The position numbers and the translations under genes are program-made. A stretch of DNA of 64,000 bases from Psychrobacter arcticus 273-4 (lineage in GTDB: Bacteria; Pseudomonadota; Gammaproteobacteria; Pseudomonadales; Moraxellaceae). Shown here piece by piece: positions 19,917 through 27,386 of this stretch (its first letter is position 1; each line of letters starts with the position of its first letter). The DNA is taken from contig NC_007204.1 of NCBI RefSeq assembly GCF_000012305.1, forward strand, positions 1,860,001 to 1,924,000, given 5' to 3'. The notes under the pieces were generated by a model that saw nothing but the letters and a program-made list of their open reading frames with translations, was not told the origin of the DNA and searched no databases.

Positions 19917-20054
19917 TATAGTTGAAATACTTTAAAGTCGCTACCGTATTGCTGGTGTAAATTTTTTGCAGCCTCTGTCTGCGTAGGCACAGCAAGCAAG
20001 AAAAATTTGCACCAGTAGTACGTGTTGTATCGATATTACTTTTCACCGACTATA
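19917..20054 (-). repeat. 138-bp palindromic element, copy 3
   Basis: Full-length copy in the reverse orientation (TATAGTTGAAATACTTTAAA at the left, CACCGACTATA at the right). It lies between the divergent starts of rimO (19820) and ntrB (20091), only 36 bases before the ntrB ATG. It therefore sits inside the region that must contain both promoters. Confidence 0.95.
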
Positions 20055-20090
20055 TATTATATCAAGCATCTATTTATCTGGGTATTACTC

Positions 20091-21479
20091 ATGACCGCTG
20101 ATTTTATAAGCACAAAACCGACACCTGACTTAGCTTTTATATCACAGCATTTGTTTACGGCTATCTTATGGGTCAATGATGAATTGTCTATTACTTGGCT
20201 AAATGCCCAAGCTGAGCAGTTACTAGCGATCAGTAGCGGACGATTGCTTAATCAGTCGGTGTTGATGTTGCTTGCGCCCCAAGAGTTGAAAACCAAAAAC
20301 AATATTTTTATTAACAGCCCAAAAGATAAAAACTGTTCTTTGACTGAGCGCTTTCATCAAGCAAAGCAGTATCAACAACCTTTTATTGACCATGACCATC
20401 TAATAAACACCCAGTTAAATAACAACTTACCACTCTCGATTGACTACAGTGTAACCCCTGTTATTTATCAGCAGCAAAACTATTTTATTATAGAGATGTG
20501 GGGCAAAGACCGCCAAAGTCGCATCTCAGAAGAACAGCGCCAACAGCAGCAGTACAATGTTGCGCGCCATATGCTACGCTCGGTTGCCCATGAAATCAAA
20601 AATCCGTTGGCTGGTATTCGCGGTGCTGCACAATTGTTGCAGCGTCAATTTATCAAATTTAGTGAGAGCTCTTTTAATCATTACAGTGCTGATACTGACC
20701 ATACGAGCCTTATTTCAAATCTCACTGTAAAGCCTGATAACCATTTACAAAAAACTGCTGACAAATTACGCAGCTATACCGATATCATCATCTCAGAGAC
20801 AGATCGCCTAACTCAGCTGATTGGGCAGTTTCTTGGTTCCAATCAATTACCACATTGGCAAACGCTCAATATTCATGAGCCAATAGAGCATGTTTTGGCA
20901 TTGATCATCCATCAATATCCGCAAGTTTTATTGCAGCGCGACTATGACTTATCGTTACCTGAACTCTGTGCCGATAAAGACCAGTTGATTCAAGTCTTCT
21001 TAAACCTAATCAATAATGCTTGCGAGTCCATGACTGAACGTGCACAAACCTTGCTGCATCAAAAACCTTCTGAACTACATGCTTCACCATCAGAGATTAG
21101 CGCTTTTAATAGCAATGACGGTTATCAAGCTATTCTGCATATTCAAACTCGAGTTGTTTTTCAGCATACGATTGCTGGGCAGCAACATAAACAAGTACTA
21201 CAAGTTGCTATCACTGACAACGGTTCGGGCATTCATCAAGATATCATTGGGCAGATATTTTTCCCTATGGTGACCAGTCGCGCACTAGGAACTGGGCTTG
21301 GTTTATCCATTGTGCAGGATATTATCAACCGTCATCATGGTATGATTAATGTCAGTTCCACTCAAGATCAGCGCGCCAGTACGAATACTAATGCCAATAC
21401 CAATAATAAAAACAGCCATCATAGTCAGACCCGCTTTACCCTTTATTTGCCTTTTCATCAGCCAATCGCTGAAAGTTAA
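20091..21479 (+). CDS. glnL: Nitrogen regulation sensor histidine kinase NtrB
   Basis: Cytoplasmic two-component kinase (NtrB/GlnL) that phosphorylates NtrC under nitrogen limitation and is normally controlled by PII. The 462-residue protein has an N-terminal PAS-like sensor region (to about residue 140), the phosphoacceptor histidine in VAHEIKNPLAGIRGAAQL, and ATPase N, G1 and G2 boxes NLINNACESM, DNGSGI and GTGLGLSI. An insert of about 35 residues separates the H box helix from the rest of the dimerisation domain. A longer frame starts at a TTG inside the repeat (20022); the ATG at 20091 is preferred because the upstream codons are repeat-derived. ntrC follows after 41 bases. Confidence 0.93.
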   Translation: MTADFISTKPTPDLAFISQHLFTAILWVNDELSITWLNAQAEQLLAISSGRLLNQSVLMLLAPQELKTKNNIFINSPKDKNCSLTERFHQAKQYQQPFIDHDHLINTQLNNNLPLSIDYSVTPVIYQQQNYFIIEMWGKDRQSRISEEQRQQQQYNVARHMLRSVAHEIKNPLAGIRGAAQLLQRQFIKFSESSFNHYSADTDHTSLISNLTVKPDNHLQKTADKLRSYTDIIISETDRLTQLIGQFLGSNQLPHWQTLNIHEPIEHVLALIIHQYPQVLLQRDYDLSLPELCADKDQLIQVFLNLINNACESMTERAQTLLHQKPSELHASPSEISAFNSNDGYQAILHIQTRVVFQHTIAGQQHKQVLQVAITDNGSGIHQDIIGQIFFPMVTSRALGTGLGLSIVQDIINRHHGMINVSSTQDQRASTNTNANTNNKNSHHSQTRFTLYLPFHQPIAES

Positions 21480-21520
21480 TGCCACTGTTTTCATCTTCTC
21501 ATGCTTATTAGGCTAAATAC

Positions 21521-23260
21521 ATGACTCAGTATAATGATACCCAACCTGTTACAAGCAATGAGCAAACGCCAATAGTTACAGTCAATAACACTCCTGATAA
21601 TGAGCCTGCCACTTTATGGCTCATTGATGATGATGCGGCGCTACGACTGGTACTTGCGGATACCTTTGAAGACGCTGGATTGACGGTTATCAGCTTCACC
21701 CAAGCACAAGCCGCGTGGACACGCCTTAATGATATTCTGCAAGCGTCAGAGACAGCTGCATTATTACCTGATGTGATATTGACCGATATTCGTATGCCGA
21801 TGATGGATGGTCTGTCGTTTAGTGATTGGGTGCATCAGCATTTTCCTAAGCTACCGATTGTCATTATGACAGCGCACTCCGATCTTACCTCCGCTATCAG
21901 TAGCTATCAGACAGGCGCATTTGAATATCTACCAAAACCTTTTGACTTAGATGATGCCGTTGCCACAATTTATAAAGCCATTAATTATCAGCCGAATCTA
22001 GTCGTATCAAATCATTCAATCGAGTCTAATACGAATATAAGTACTGACATCGTATCCGTTGCTACTGTGAAGCCTAATGTCAAAGAACGGCCTATTAGCA
22101 AGCCAAATGCAGCCAAATCAGCTAGAAAAACCCCTAAATCTGCTGAAAGTAACGCTCAGGAAAAACCCAAACCCCAAACCAATAACAATCCAAGCGGCAT
22201 TATTGGTCAATCACAAGCCATGCAAACGGTTTTTCGTGCCATTGGAAGACTCGCGCACTCACCGATTACCGTTTTAATCACTGGTGAATCAGGCACAGGT
22301 AAAGAGTTGGTCGCTAGCGCCTTACATCAGCATTCACCGCGAAAAAACAAAACCTTTATTGCCCTTAATATGGCGGCGATTCCGCATGATTTGATTGAGT
22401 CTGAATTATTCGGTCACGAAAAAGGCGCATTTACTGGCGCAACAACGACTCGGCAAGGTCGATTTGAGCAGGCTGATGGCGGGACACTATTCTTAGATGA
22501 AATCGGTGACATGCCTTTTAGTACCCAAACGCGGCTGCTACGAGTGCTGGCAAATGGTGAATTTTTTCGCGTGGGCGGGCAGCAGCCCGTCAAAGTAGAT
22601 GTACGCATTATTGCCGCTACCCATCAAAACTTAGAAGAATTGGTCAAACAAGGCAAGTTCCGTGAGGATTTATTTTATCGCCTTAATGTCATTCGTATGC
22701 CACTACCACCTTTACGGACGCGACCTGAAGACATTCCAGCATTGGCTAATCACTTTATGCGGCGCGCTGCTAAGCAGATGAATAGTGCAGAGAAAGAGCT
22801 CCATCCGACAGTGCTACAGGTGATGCAGTCCTTTGAGTGGCGCGGTAATGTCCGCCAACTTGAGAACGTCTGTCTCTGGTTGACCGTGATGGCGACCGGT
22901 TACACCGTTATGATTGATGACTTGCCGCCAGAGTTGCGCGAAAATAGCGCCGCTACCTTAGAAAATCAACAGTCTATATCTTCAGAATATATGACTGAAA
23001 ATAACCATCTGCAAAGTCAGCAGGCTGCCGGCACCCAAAGCTGGCAGCAAGCCTTAGCCGTTTGGGCTAAGCACTCGCTACAAGCTGGCGCAACCGATAT
23101 TTTGCAGACAGCAACACCTGAGTTTGAACGGGTCTTACTGACCGCAGCGCTCCATCATAGCGGCGGCAAAAAGACAGCCGCTGCCAACTTACTTGGCTGG
23201 GGACGCAATACGCTGACACGTAAATTACAGCAATTAGATCTCTCATCATATCAAGAGTAA
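21521..23260 (+). CDS. glnG: Nitrogen regulation response regulator NtrC
   Basis: Sigma-54-dependent activator of nitrogen-assimilation genes. The 579 residues contain a receiver domain (about 28-150; acidic pocket LIDDDA, phosphoacceptor in LTDIRMPMMDG, lysine in YLPKPFD), a central AAA+ domain (Walker A GESGTGKE, sigma-54 loop GAFTGA, Walker B LFLDEIGDMP) and a C-terminal Fis-type helix-turn-helix (GGKKTAAANLLGWGRNTLTRK). It is about 110 residues longer than E. coli NtrC. The extra length is an N-terminal tail, a Lys/Pro/Ser/Asn-rich linker between receiver and AAA+ domains, and a second linker before the HTH. Confidence 0.95.
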   Translation: MTQYNDTQPVTSNEQTPIVTVNNTPDNEPATLWLIDDDAALRLVLADTFEDAGLTVISFTQAQAAWTRLNDILQASETAALLPDVILTDIRMPMMDGLSFSDWVHQHFPKLPIVIMTAHSDLTSAISSYQTGAFEYLPKPFDLDDAVATIYKAINYQPNLVVSNHSIESNTNISTDIVSVATVKPNVKERPISKPNAAKSARKTPKSAESNAQEKPKPQTNNNPSGIIGQSQAMQTVFRAIGRLAHSPITVLITGESGTGKELVASALHQHSPRKNKTFIALNMAAIPHDLIESELFGHEKGAFTGATTTRQGRFEQADGGTLFLDEIGDMPFSTQTRLLRVLANGEFFRVGGQQPVKVDVRIIAATHQNLEELVKQGKFREDLFYRLNVIRMPLPPLRTRPEDIPALANHFMRRAAKQMNSAEKELHPTVLQVMQSFEWRGNVRQLENVCLWLTVMATGYTVMIDDLPPELRENSAATLENQQSISSEYMTENNHLQSQQAAGTQSWQQALAVWAKHSLQAGATDILQTATPEFERVLLTAALHHSGGKKTAAANLLGWGRNTLTRKLQQLDLSSYQE

Positions 23261-23374
23261 TATTAGCGTTAATAAAGTGCTAAAAAATATGAATTAAAAA
23301 ATTAACAATATCAATTATTTATGATATTTAGTAAAAAAAATCGTTAAATAATTAAAAATAAGCGTAAATAGGGC

Positions 23375-23402
23375 TTGCCAAACGATTCAAACTCTATATA
23401 AT
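23375..23402 (+). promoter_or_regulatory. tRNA-Leu promoter
   Basis: TTGCCA and TATAAT separated by 16 bases, about 88 bases before the mature tRNA 5' end. Confidence 0.75.
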
Positions 23403-23490
23403 AGCCAACCACTGAGACGCACTACCGAATCAGTTATTTATCTCAATGGGGTTTGAATATCAACACCAAAGATGATAAGGTAATGAAAAT

Positions 23491-23575
23491 GGGGCTGTGG
23501 CGGAATTGGTAGACGCACCAGATTTAGGTTCTGGCGCCGCAAGGTGTGAGAGTTCGAGTCTCTCCAGCCCCACCA
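23491..23575 (+). tRNA. tRNA-Leu (anticodon UAG)
   Basis: 85 bases including an encoded CCA. The acceptor arm is GGGGCTG/CAGCCCC, the anticodon stem CCAGA/TCTGG encloses TTTAGGT (anticodon TAG), and a long variable arm identifies it as class II. The T arm contains GTTCGAGTC. It reads CUA and other CUN codons. Confidence 0.97.
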
Positions 23576-23607
23576 TTTTCGGATAGTACATCTTAGACCA
23601 AATATTA

Positions 23608-23632
23608 AAGCCTGCTTTTAGCAGGTTTTTTT
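23608..23632 (+). terminator. tRNA-Leu terminator
   Basis: CCTGCT/AGCAGG stem with a three-base loop followed by seven T residues, 35 bases after the tRNA. Confidence 0.85.
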
Positions 23633-23659
23633 GTGTCTGAATTTTATGCTGTTTAATTA

Positions 23660-23797
23660 TATAGTTGAAATGCTTTAAAGTCGCTACAGTACTACTGGTG
23701 TAAATTTTTTGCAGCCTCTGTCTGCGTAGGCACAGCAAGCAAGAAAAATTTGCACCAGTAGTACGTGTTGTATCGATATTACTTTTCACCGACTATA
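23660..23797 (-). repeat. 138-bp palindromic element, copy 4
   Basis: Full-length, reverse orientation, between the tRNA-Leu terminator and the 3' end of the protein kinase gene. Its TATAG end supplies the kinase TAG stop codon (23793-23795). Both inner arms carry the GTACTACTGG variant. Confidence 0.95.
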
Positions 23798-24785
23798 GCG
23801 TCTCTAAATCGCTCAACACCTCCTCCATGTTTTGATAGCGCTTGTCCATCCTCTTTGCCAGTGCTTTATCGGCAATACATTGATAATGACGATACTCTAA
23901 GGGCAAGATGGGTATCGGATGCTGGCAGTGCTGGGTCGCCCACTCTCTCAACCACTCATCATTTTTTGAGTCTAAATTAAACGGTCGCTCACCGACTAAT
24001 ATTTCATACATCATAATTCCAAATGCGTATATGTCGCTTTGTACCGTTGCACGCTGACCTTGCCAACGCTCAGGGGCAAGGTAGGCAGGCGTGCCAGCAC
24101 TACTTGCTGAACTTGGCTTATGAAGAGCTCTCGCCAAGGCAAAATCAGTCAATAAAAAATCAAACGTGATACGGCTATTATCCGCATTATTTGTTAGGAA
24201 ACCTTCTAGCAAAATATTACTGGGCTTAATATCATTATGTAGCCAGCCTACTTGATGTAAGTGATAGATAAGATAAGCAGATTGCACGATAAATTGATGT
24301 TTTTGCGTCTCTGTTAATAATAAATGCTTTTGAGCGCTCAGCTGATTTGCCAAGCTGCCATTAGGATAATAAGGCATGACAAGCACCGTCAGCTGCTGCC
24401 GCCCTAATATTTGCAAAGTGATATTTTCATAGGCTAATAGTGGTGGCGCTATAGCGGTAAAACTATTTTGATTTTTCGATAAACTATTTATAGATGTTAG
24501 AACATTAGCTTCATAAGTTAAATCAGCAGAATTTTGATTATTATCAGCACATAACTGCCATTTAATCATCACCTGACCAAACTGTAGATGTTGTGCGCGT
24601 GTTAAGCCTTGATAGTCAAGCTCGCTACCATTACTTTGCTGACTGAGGCGTTGAGGCGATATCTCGCTATAATTTAGGTTAGAAAAGAATATAGTCAATG
24701 CTGGCAGGATTTGTTGCGCTTGTGTTCGCAACGCTTGTTTTGCACCTGCTTGTATTGTAGACGGAATACTGGCACTATTTTTCAT
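23793..24785 (-). CDS. Hanks-type Ser/Thr protein kinase
   Basis: A soluble 330-residue protein consisting of a kinase domain after an N-terminal region of about 60 residues. Visible landmarks are the ATP lysine in QVMIKW (K75), the helix-C glutamate in YEANVL (E92), the catalytic loop HNDIKPSNILL (D185, N190), the magnesium loop DFA (214-216) instead of DFG, and GTPAYLAPERW. No transmembrane or sensor domain follows, unlike PknB/Stk kinases. All catalytic residues are present, so it is probably active; its target is unknown. The last codon lies next to, and the stop within, palindromic repeat copy 4. It diverges from the DUF815 gene across 61 bases. Confidence 0.88.
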   Translation of the reverse strand: MKNSASIPSTIQAGAKQALRTQAQQILPALTIFFSNLNYSEISPQRLSQQSNGSELDYQGLTRAQHLQFGQVMIKWQLCADNNQNSADLTYEANVLTSINSLSKNQNSFTAIAPPLLAYENITLQILGRQQLTVLVMPYYPNGSLANQLSAQKHLLLTETQKHQFIVQSAYLIYHLHQVGWLHNDIKPSNILLEGFLTNNADNSRITFDFLLTDFALARALHKPSSASSAGTPAYLAPERWQGQRATVQSDIYAFGIMMYEILVGERPFNLDSKNDEWLREWATQHCQHPIPILPLEYRHYQCIADKALAKRMDKRYQNMEEVLSDLETL

Positions 24786-24846
24786 GGTAAAGTGATGCCT
24801 CTATATATCTAATATCATCTTAATTCTTTATGAGTAACCAAGTATT

Positions 24847-25833
24847 ATGTCTCAATCACCCAAGCCCGTTATGAATTATGCCCTGCCCGACCATTTATTG
24901 GATTTACTCGGGAAGTATCTGCAAGAGCAGGTCACGCCAACCATTGAGATCGATCCTGCGCAGCTGGCTTATCGCTGGGTCGGTGGGCAGACTGGACATT
25001 TAGAGCCGCTAGCCGTTAATTTATTTTTAAATTTAGATGACTTACATGGTATCGATACCCAAAAATCAAAGCTGGTACAAAACACGTGTCAATTCCTCAA
25101 AGGCTATCCTGCCAATCACGTGTTGATGACAGGGACACGGGGTGCTGGAAAATCATCGCTGATTCGGGCATTGCTACAAGCCTATCATAATGAAGGTCTG
25201 CGCATTATTGAAATTGCCCGTGATGATTTAAAAATGCTTGATAAAATACGGGCAGCGATTAAAGCATTGCCAGCTGACTGCAAATGTCGCTATGTGGTGT
25301 ACTGTGATGACTTGGCATTTAATGGTCAAGATGAAAGCTACCGTACCTTAAAAAGTGTGCTCGATGGCGCCCTTGATTCAGAGCAAGACAAGTTATTGGT
25401 CTATGCGACCAGTAACCGCCGCCATCTACTACCGCAGCTGATGAAAGACAATGTTAATATTTATAATGGTCAAACCGATGAGGTTAACCCTTATGAGACC
25501 ATCGATGAGACGGTGTCATTATCTGACCGTTTTGGTTTATGGCTATCATTTCATCCAATGGATCAAAACACTTATTTACACATCGTGCATCATTATTTAT
25601 CTATTCAACAGAAAATCGATGCTAGAACTCTTCATGATGACATGCACGGTGATGCAGCAAATAAAGGTGCAGAGAGCATTGATGAGCTACCCACTCATAT
25701 CAGAGCAGCCGCATTACGCTGGGCATCAGAGCGCGGTGGACGTTCGGGACGAGTGGCGTATCAGTTTAGTCGTTACTGGATAGGACAGACCCAATTGGCA
25801 GCTGAAGACAACCTTTCTCAAAAATTCATCTGA
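24847..25833 (+). CDS. DUF815-family AAA+ ATPase
   Basis: A 328-residue cytoplasmic ATPase of the DUF815 family. It has a Walker A motif (TGTRGAGKSSL, about residues 96-105), a Walker B-like segment RYVVYCDDLAF, a sensor region LLVYATSNRRHL, and the family stretch YETIDETVSLSDRFGLWLSFHP. The cellular role of this widespread family is not established. It shares a 61-base divergent promoter region with the protein kinase, which may mean co-regulation but does not prove a functional link. Confidence 0.88.
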   Translation: MSQSPKPVMNYALPDHLLDLLGKYLQEQVTPTIEIDPAQLAYRWVGGQTGHLEPLAVNLFLNLDDLHGIDTQKSKLVQNTCQFLKGYPANHVLMTGTRGAGKSSLIRALLQAYHNEGLRIIEIARDDLKMLDKIRAAIKALPADCKCRYVVYCDDLAFNGQDESYRTLKSVLDGALDSEQDKLLVYATSNRRHLLPQLMKDNVNIYNGQTDEVNPYETIDETVSLSDRFGLWLSFHPMDQNTYLHIVHHYLSIQQKIDARTLHDDMHGDAANKGAESIDELPTHIRAAALRWASERGGRSGRVAYQFSRYWIGQTQLAAEDNLSQKFI

Positions 25834-25891
25834 AGTACCCAAAAAAGTGAGTTTTAGCATAGATACGCTCTTTTATCCAAATCCTTATTTT

Positions 25892-26176
25892 CTATAACGA
25901 CTGGCATAGCATGGTTCTTTGACCTTTAATCATCTGCCCACCATTGGCCTTGGCCGTGCATTCATTGACCATATTGGACTCATAAGATTTCCAACCACCA
26001 TAAAAGCTGGCAACACACAGCAAAACTACCAGCAGTTTTTGTGACCATGCTTTGATAGAGACCTGCTGGCTATTCACATTGCCATCAGCTCTATTAAGTG
26101 AGTGTTCAGCAGCACTGTTGGTATTGTCGGTATCGGTATCGGCAATGTCATTATTCAATTTATTTAAGTCTGTCAT
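25892..26176 (-). CDS. Small single-pass membrane protein, function unknown
   Basis: A 94-residue product I do not recognise. The first 45 residues are polar and rich in Asn, Asp, Thr and Ser. One hydrophobic segment (about residues 49-64, LLVVLLCVASFYGGW) follows, then a C-terminal part with two cysteines (NECTAKANGG and TMLCQSL) that could form a periplasmic disulfide. It ends close to the convergent DUF815 gene. Codon use resembles its neighbours and the frame starts at ATG. Confidence 0.65.
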   Translation of the reverse strand: MTDLNKLNNDIADTDTDNTNSAAEHSLNRADGNVNSQQVSIKAWSQKLLVVLLCVASFYGGWKSYESNMVNECTAKANGGQMIKGQRTMLCQSL

Positions 26177-26186
26177 TTTTTATCCT

Positions 26187-26223
26187 AAAAAAGGTTCTGT
26201 CTATGAATAAACAAAACCTTTTA
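26187..26223 (-). terminator. Possible GST terminator
   Basis: On the minus strand AAAAGGTT pairs with AACCTTTT around a loop of about 19 bases and is followed by TTA. It lies between the GST gene stop and the start of the small membrane protein gene. The long loop makes this a moderate call. Confidence 0.5.
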
Positions 26224-26262
26224 TTGTTATATTAAATCAATGGTTAACAATAAGCGCCGCAC

Positions 26263-26931
26263 TTAAAACTGTAGACGACCGCCCTTTTCTTCTGCACGTT
26301 TAAAGGCATCACGCTCTTCACAACGCTTAAGCCAAGTTAAGATATTGGTATATTTACTACTGTCTAAACCTGTGCCTGCATTGGCACCGACCACAGCCAG
26401 ATGAATCTGAATATCAGCGGCGCTAAATTCTGCCCCTGCAAACCAATGATTGTCTTGTAAATGCTGCTCCATCATATCGAGTATGGCAGTCAAGCTATTG
26501 TTTATGACATTTTTTTCGACTTGCTTTTTGATGCTTTTGCTCACAGGTTTGATCAGCATCGGCGACTGCTCAACCACTTTAGTGAATACCAAACGCATGA
26601 CCAACGGCGGCATTAGTGATGCTTCGGCAAAGTGTAGCCAAAAAGTATAGGCTTCCCACGCCGCTTCATTGTCATCAGCAGGCTTAAACTGCTTTTCTTT
26701 ATCATAATACTTTAATAGATACTCGATGATAAAGCCTGACTCGATGAGCACACGGTCATTTATTTCTAACATGGGTGCATGGCCGAGCGGATGTATTTGT
26801 TTTAAACTGTCAGGCGCGCGGTAAGCTTTGTTACGCTGATGACAGGTCAATTGGTAGTCGACATTCAGCTCTTCTAATAACCATAAGATACGAAATGAGC
26901 GTGAGTTTGCCAGATGATGAAGATGTAGCAT
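26263..26931 (-). CDS. Glutathione S-transferase family protein
   Basis: A 222-residue soluble GST. The N-terminal thioredoxin-like domain has the conserved cis-proline region LGHAPMLEINDRVLIESGFIIEYL, and the all-helical C-terminal domain ends with the N-capping region FSAADIQIHLAV. The N terminus (LHHLANSRSFRILWLLEEL) carries the serine of Ser-type bacterial GSTs. Likely roles are conjugation or peroxide reduction; the substrate is unknown. It is transcribed leftward, alone, behind a 455-base spacer that contains repeat copy 5. Confidence 0.9.
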   Translation of the reverse strand: MLHLHHLANSRSFRILWLLEELNVDYQLTCHQRNKAYRAPDSLKQIHPLGHAPMLEINDRVLIESGFIIEYLLKYYDKEKQFKPADDNEAAWEAYTFWLHFAEASLMPPLVMRLVFTKVVEQSPMLIKPVSKSIKKQVEKNVINNSLTAILDMMEQHLQDNHWFAGAEFSAADIQIHLAVVGANAGTGLDSSKYTNILTWLKRCEERDAFKRAEEKGGRLQF

Positions 26932-27121
26932 AGACCATCCTTATAATAAGTTTTGAGTATTCAAGAGCAGATTTTATAAGTCAATTCTTCAATATTCTGT
27001 TTAAATAAATGGGTTTGATAAATCAAATAACCCGATTTAAGTTAATAATAATGCTTAATAATAACTCAGTTACTGTTTTAATTATAGCTTTGCTTACCAA
27101 GCCACGTTTATCGCCCGATAC

Positions 27122-27259
27122 TATAGTCGGTGAAAAGTAATATCGATACAACACGTACTACTGGTGCAAATTTTTCTTGCTTGCTGTGCCTACGCAGACA
27201 GAGGCTGCAAAAAATTTACACCAGCAATACGGTAGCGACTTTAAAGTATTTCAACTATA
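27122..27259 (+). repeat. 138-bp palindromic element, copy 5
   Basis: Full-length, reference orientation, between gyrA and the GST gene. The left inner arm is GTACTACTGG while the right arm is the GCAATAC variant, so the stem has two mismatches or wobbles. The rest of the spacer 26932-27386 is AT-rich, with no coding frame and only the gyrA terminator. Confidence 0.95.
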
Positions 27260-27292
27260 TTGATCATTACCTCAATAACAACAGCCTTAAAA

Positions 27293-27335
27293 AATAGAAA
27301 AAAACAAAGCCTCCAACGATAACGTCAGAGGCTTT
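27293..27335 (-). terminator. gyrA terminator
   Basis: On the minus strand AAAGCCTC pairs with GAGGCTTT and is followed by GTTTTTTT. It starts about 50 bases beyond the gyrA stop codon. Confidence 0.8.
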
Positions 27336-27386
27336 TTTTATAAAAGGTAATAAAAGAATGGATCAAAAAGCTCACTAATAAAAGCG

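Noticed and set aside
20022-20090. In-frame N-terminal extension of NtrB starting at a TTG
   Set aside because: The extension is encoded mostly by the end of repeat copy 3. The ATG at 20091 gives a normal NtrB start.
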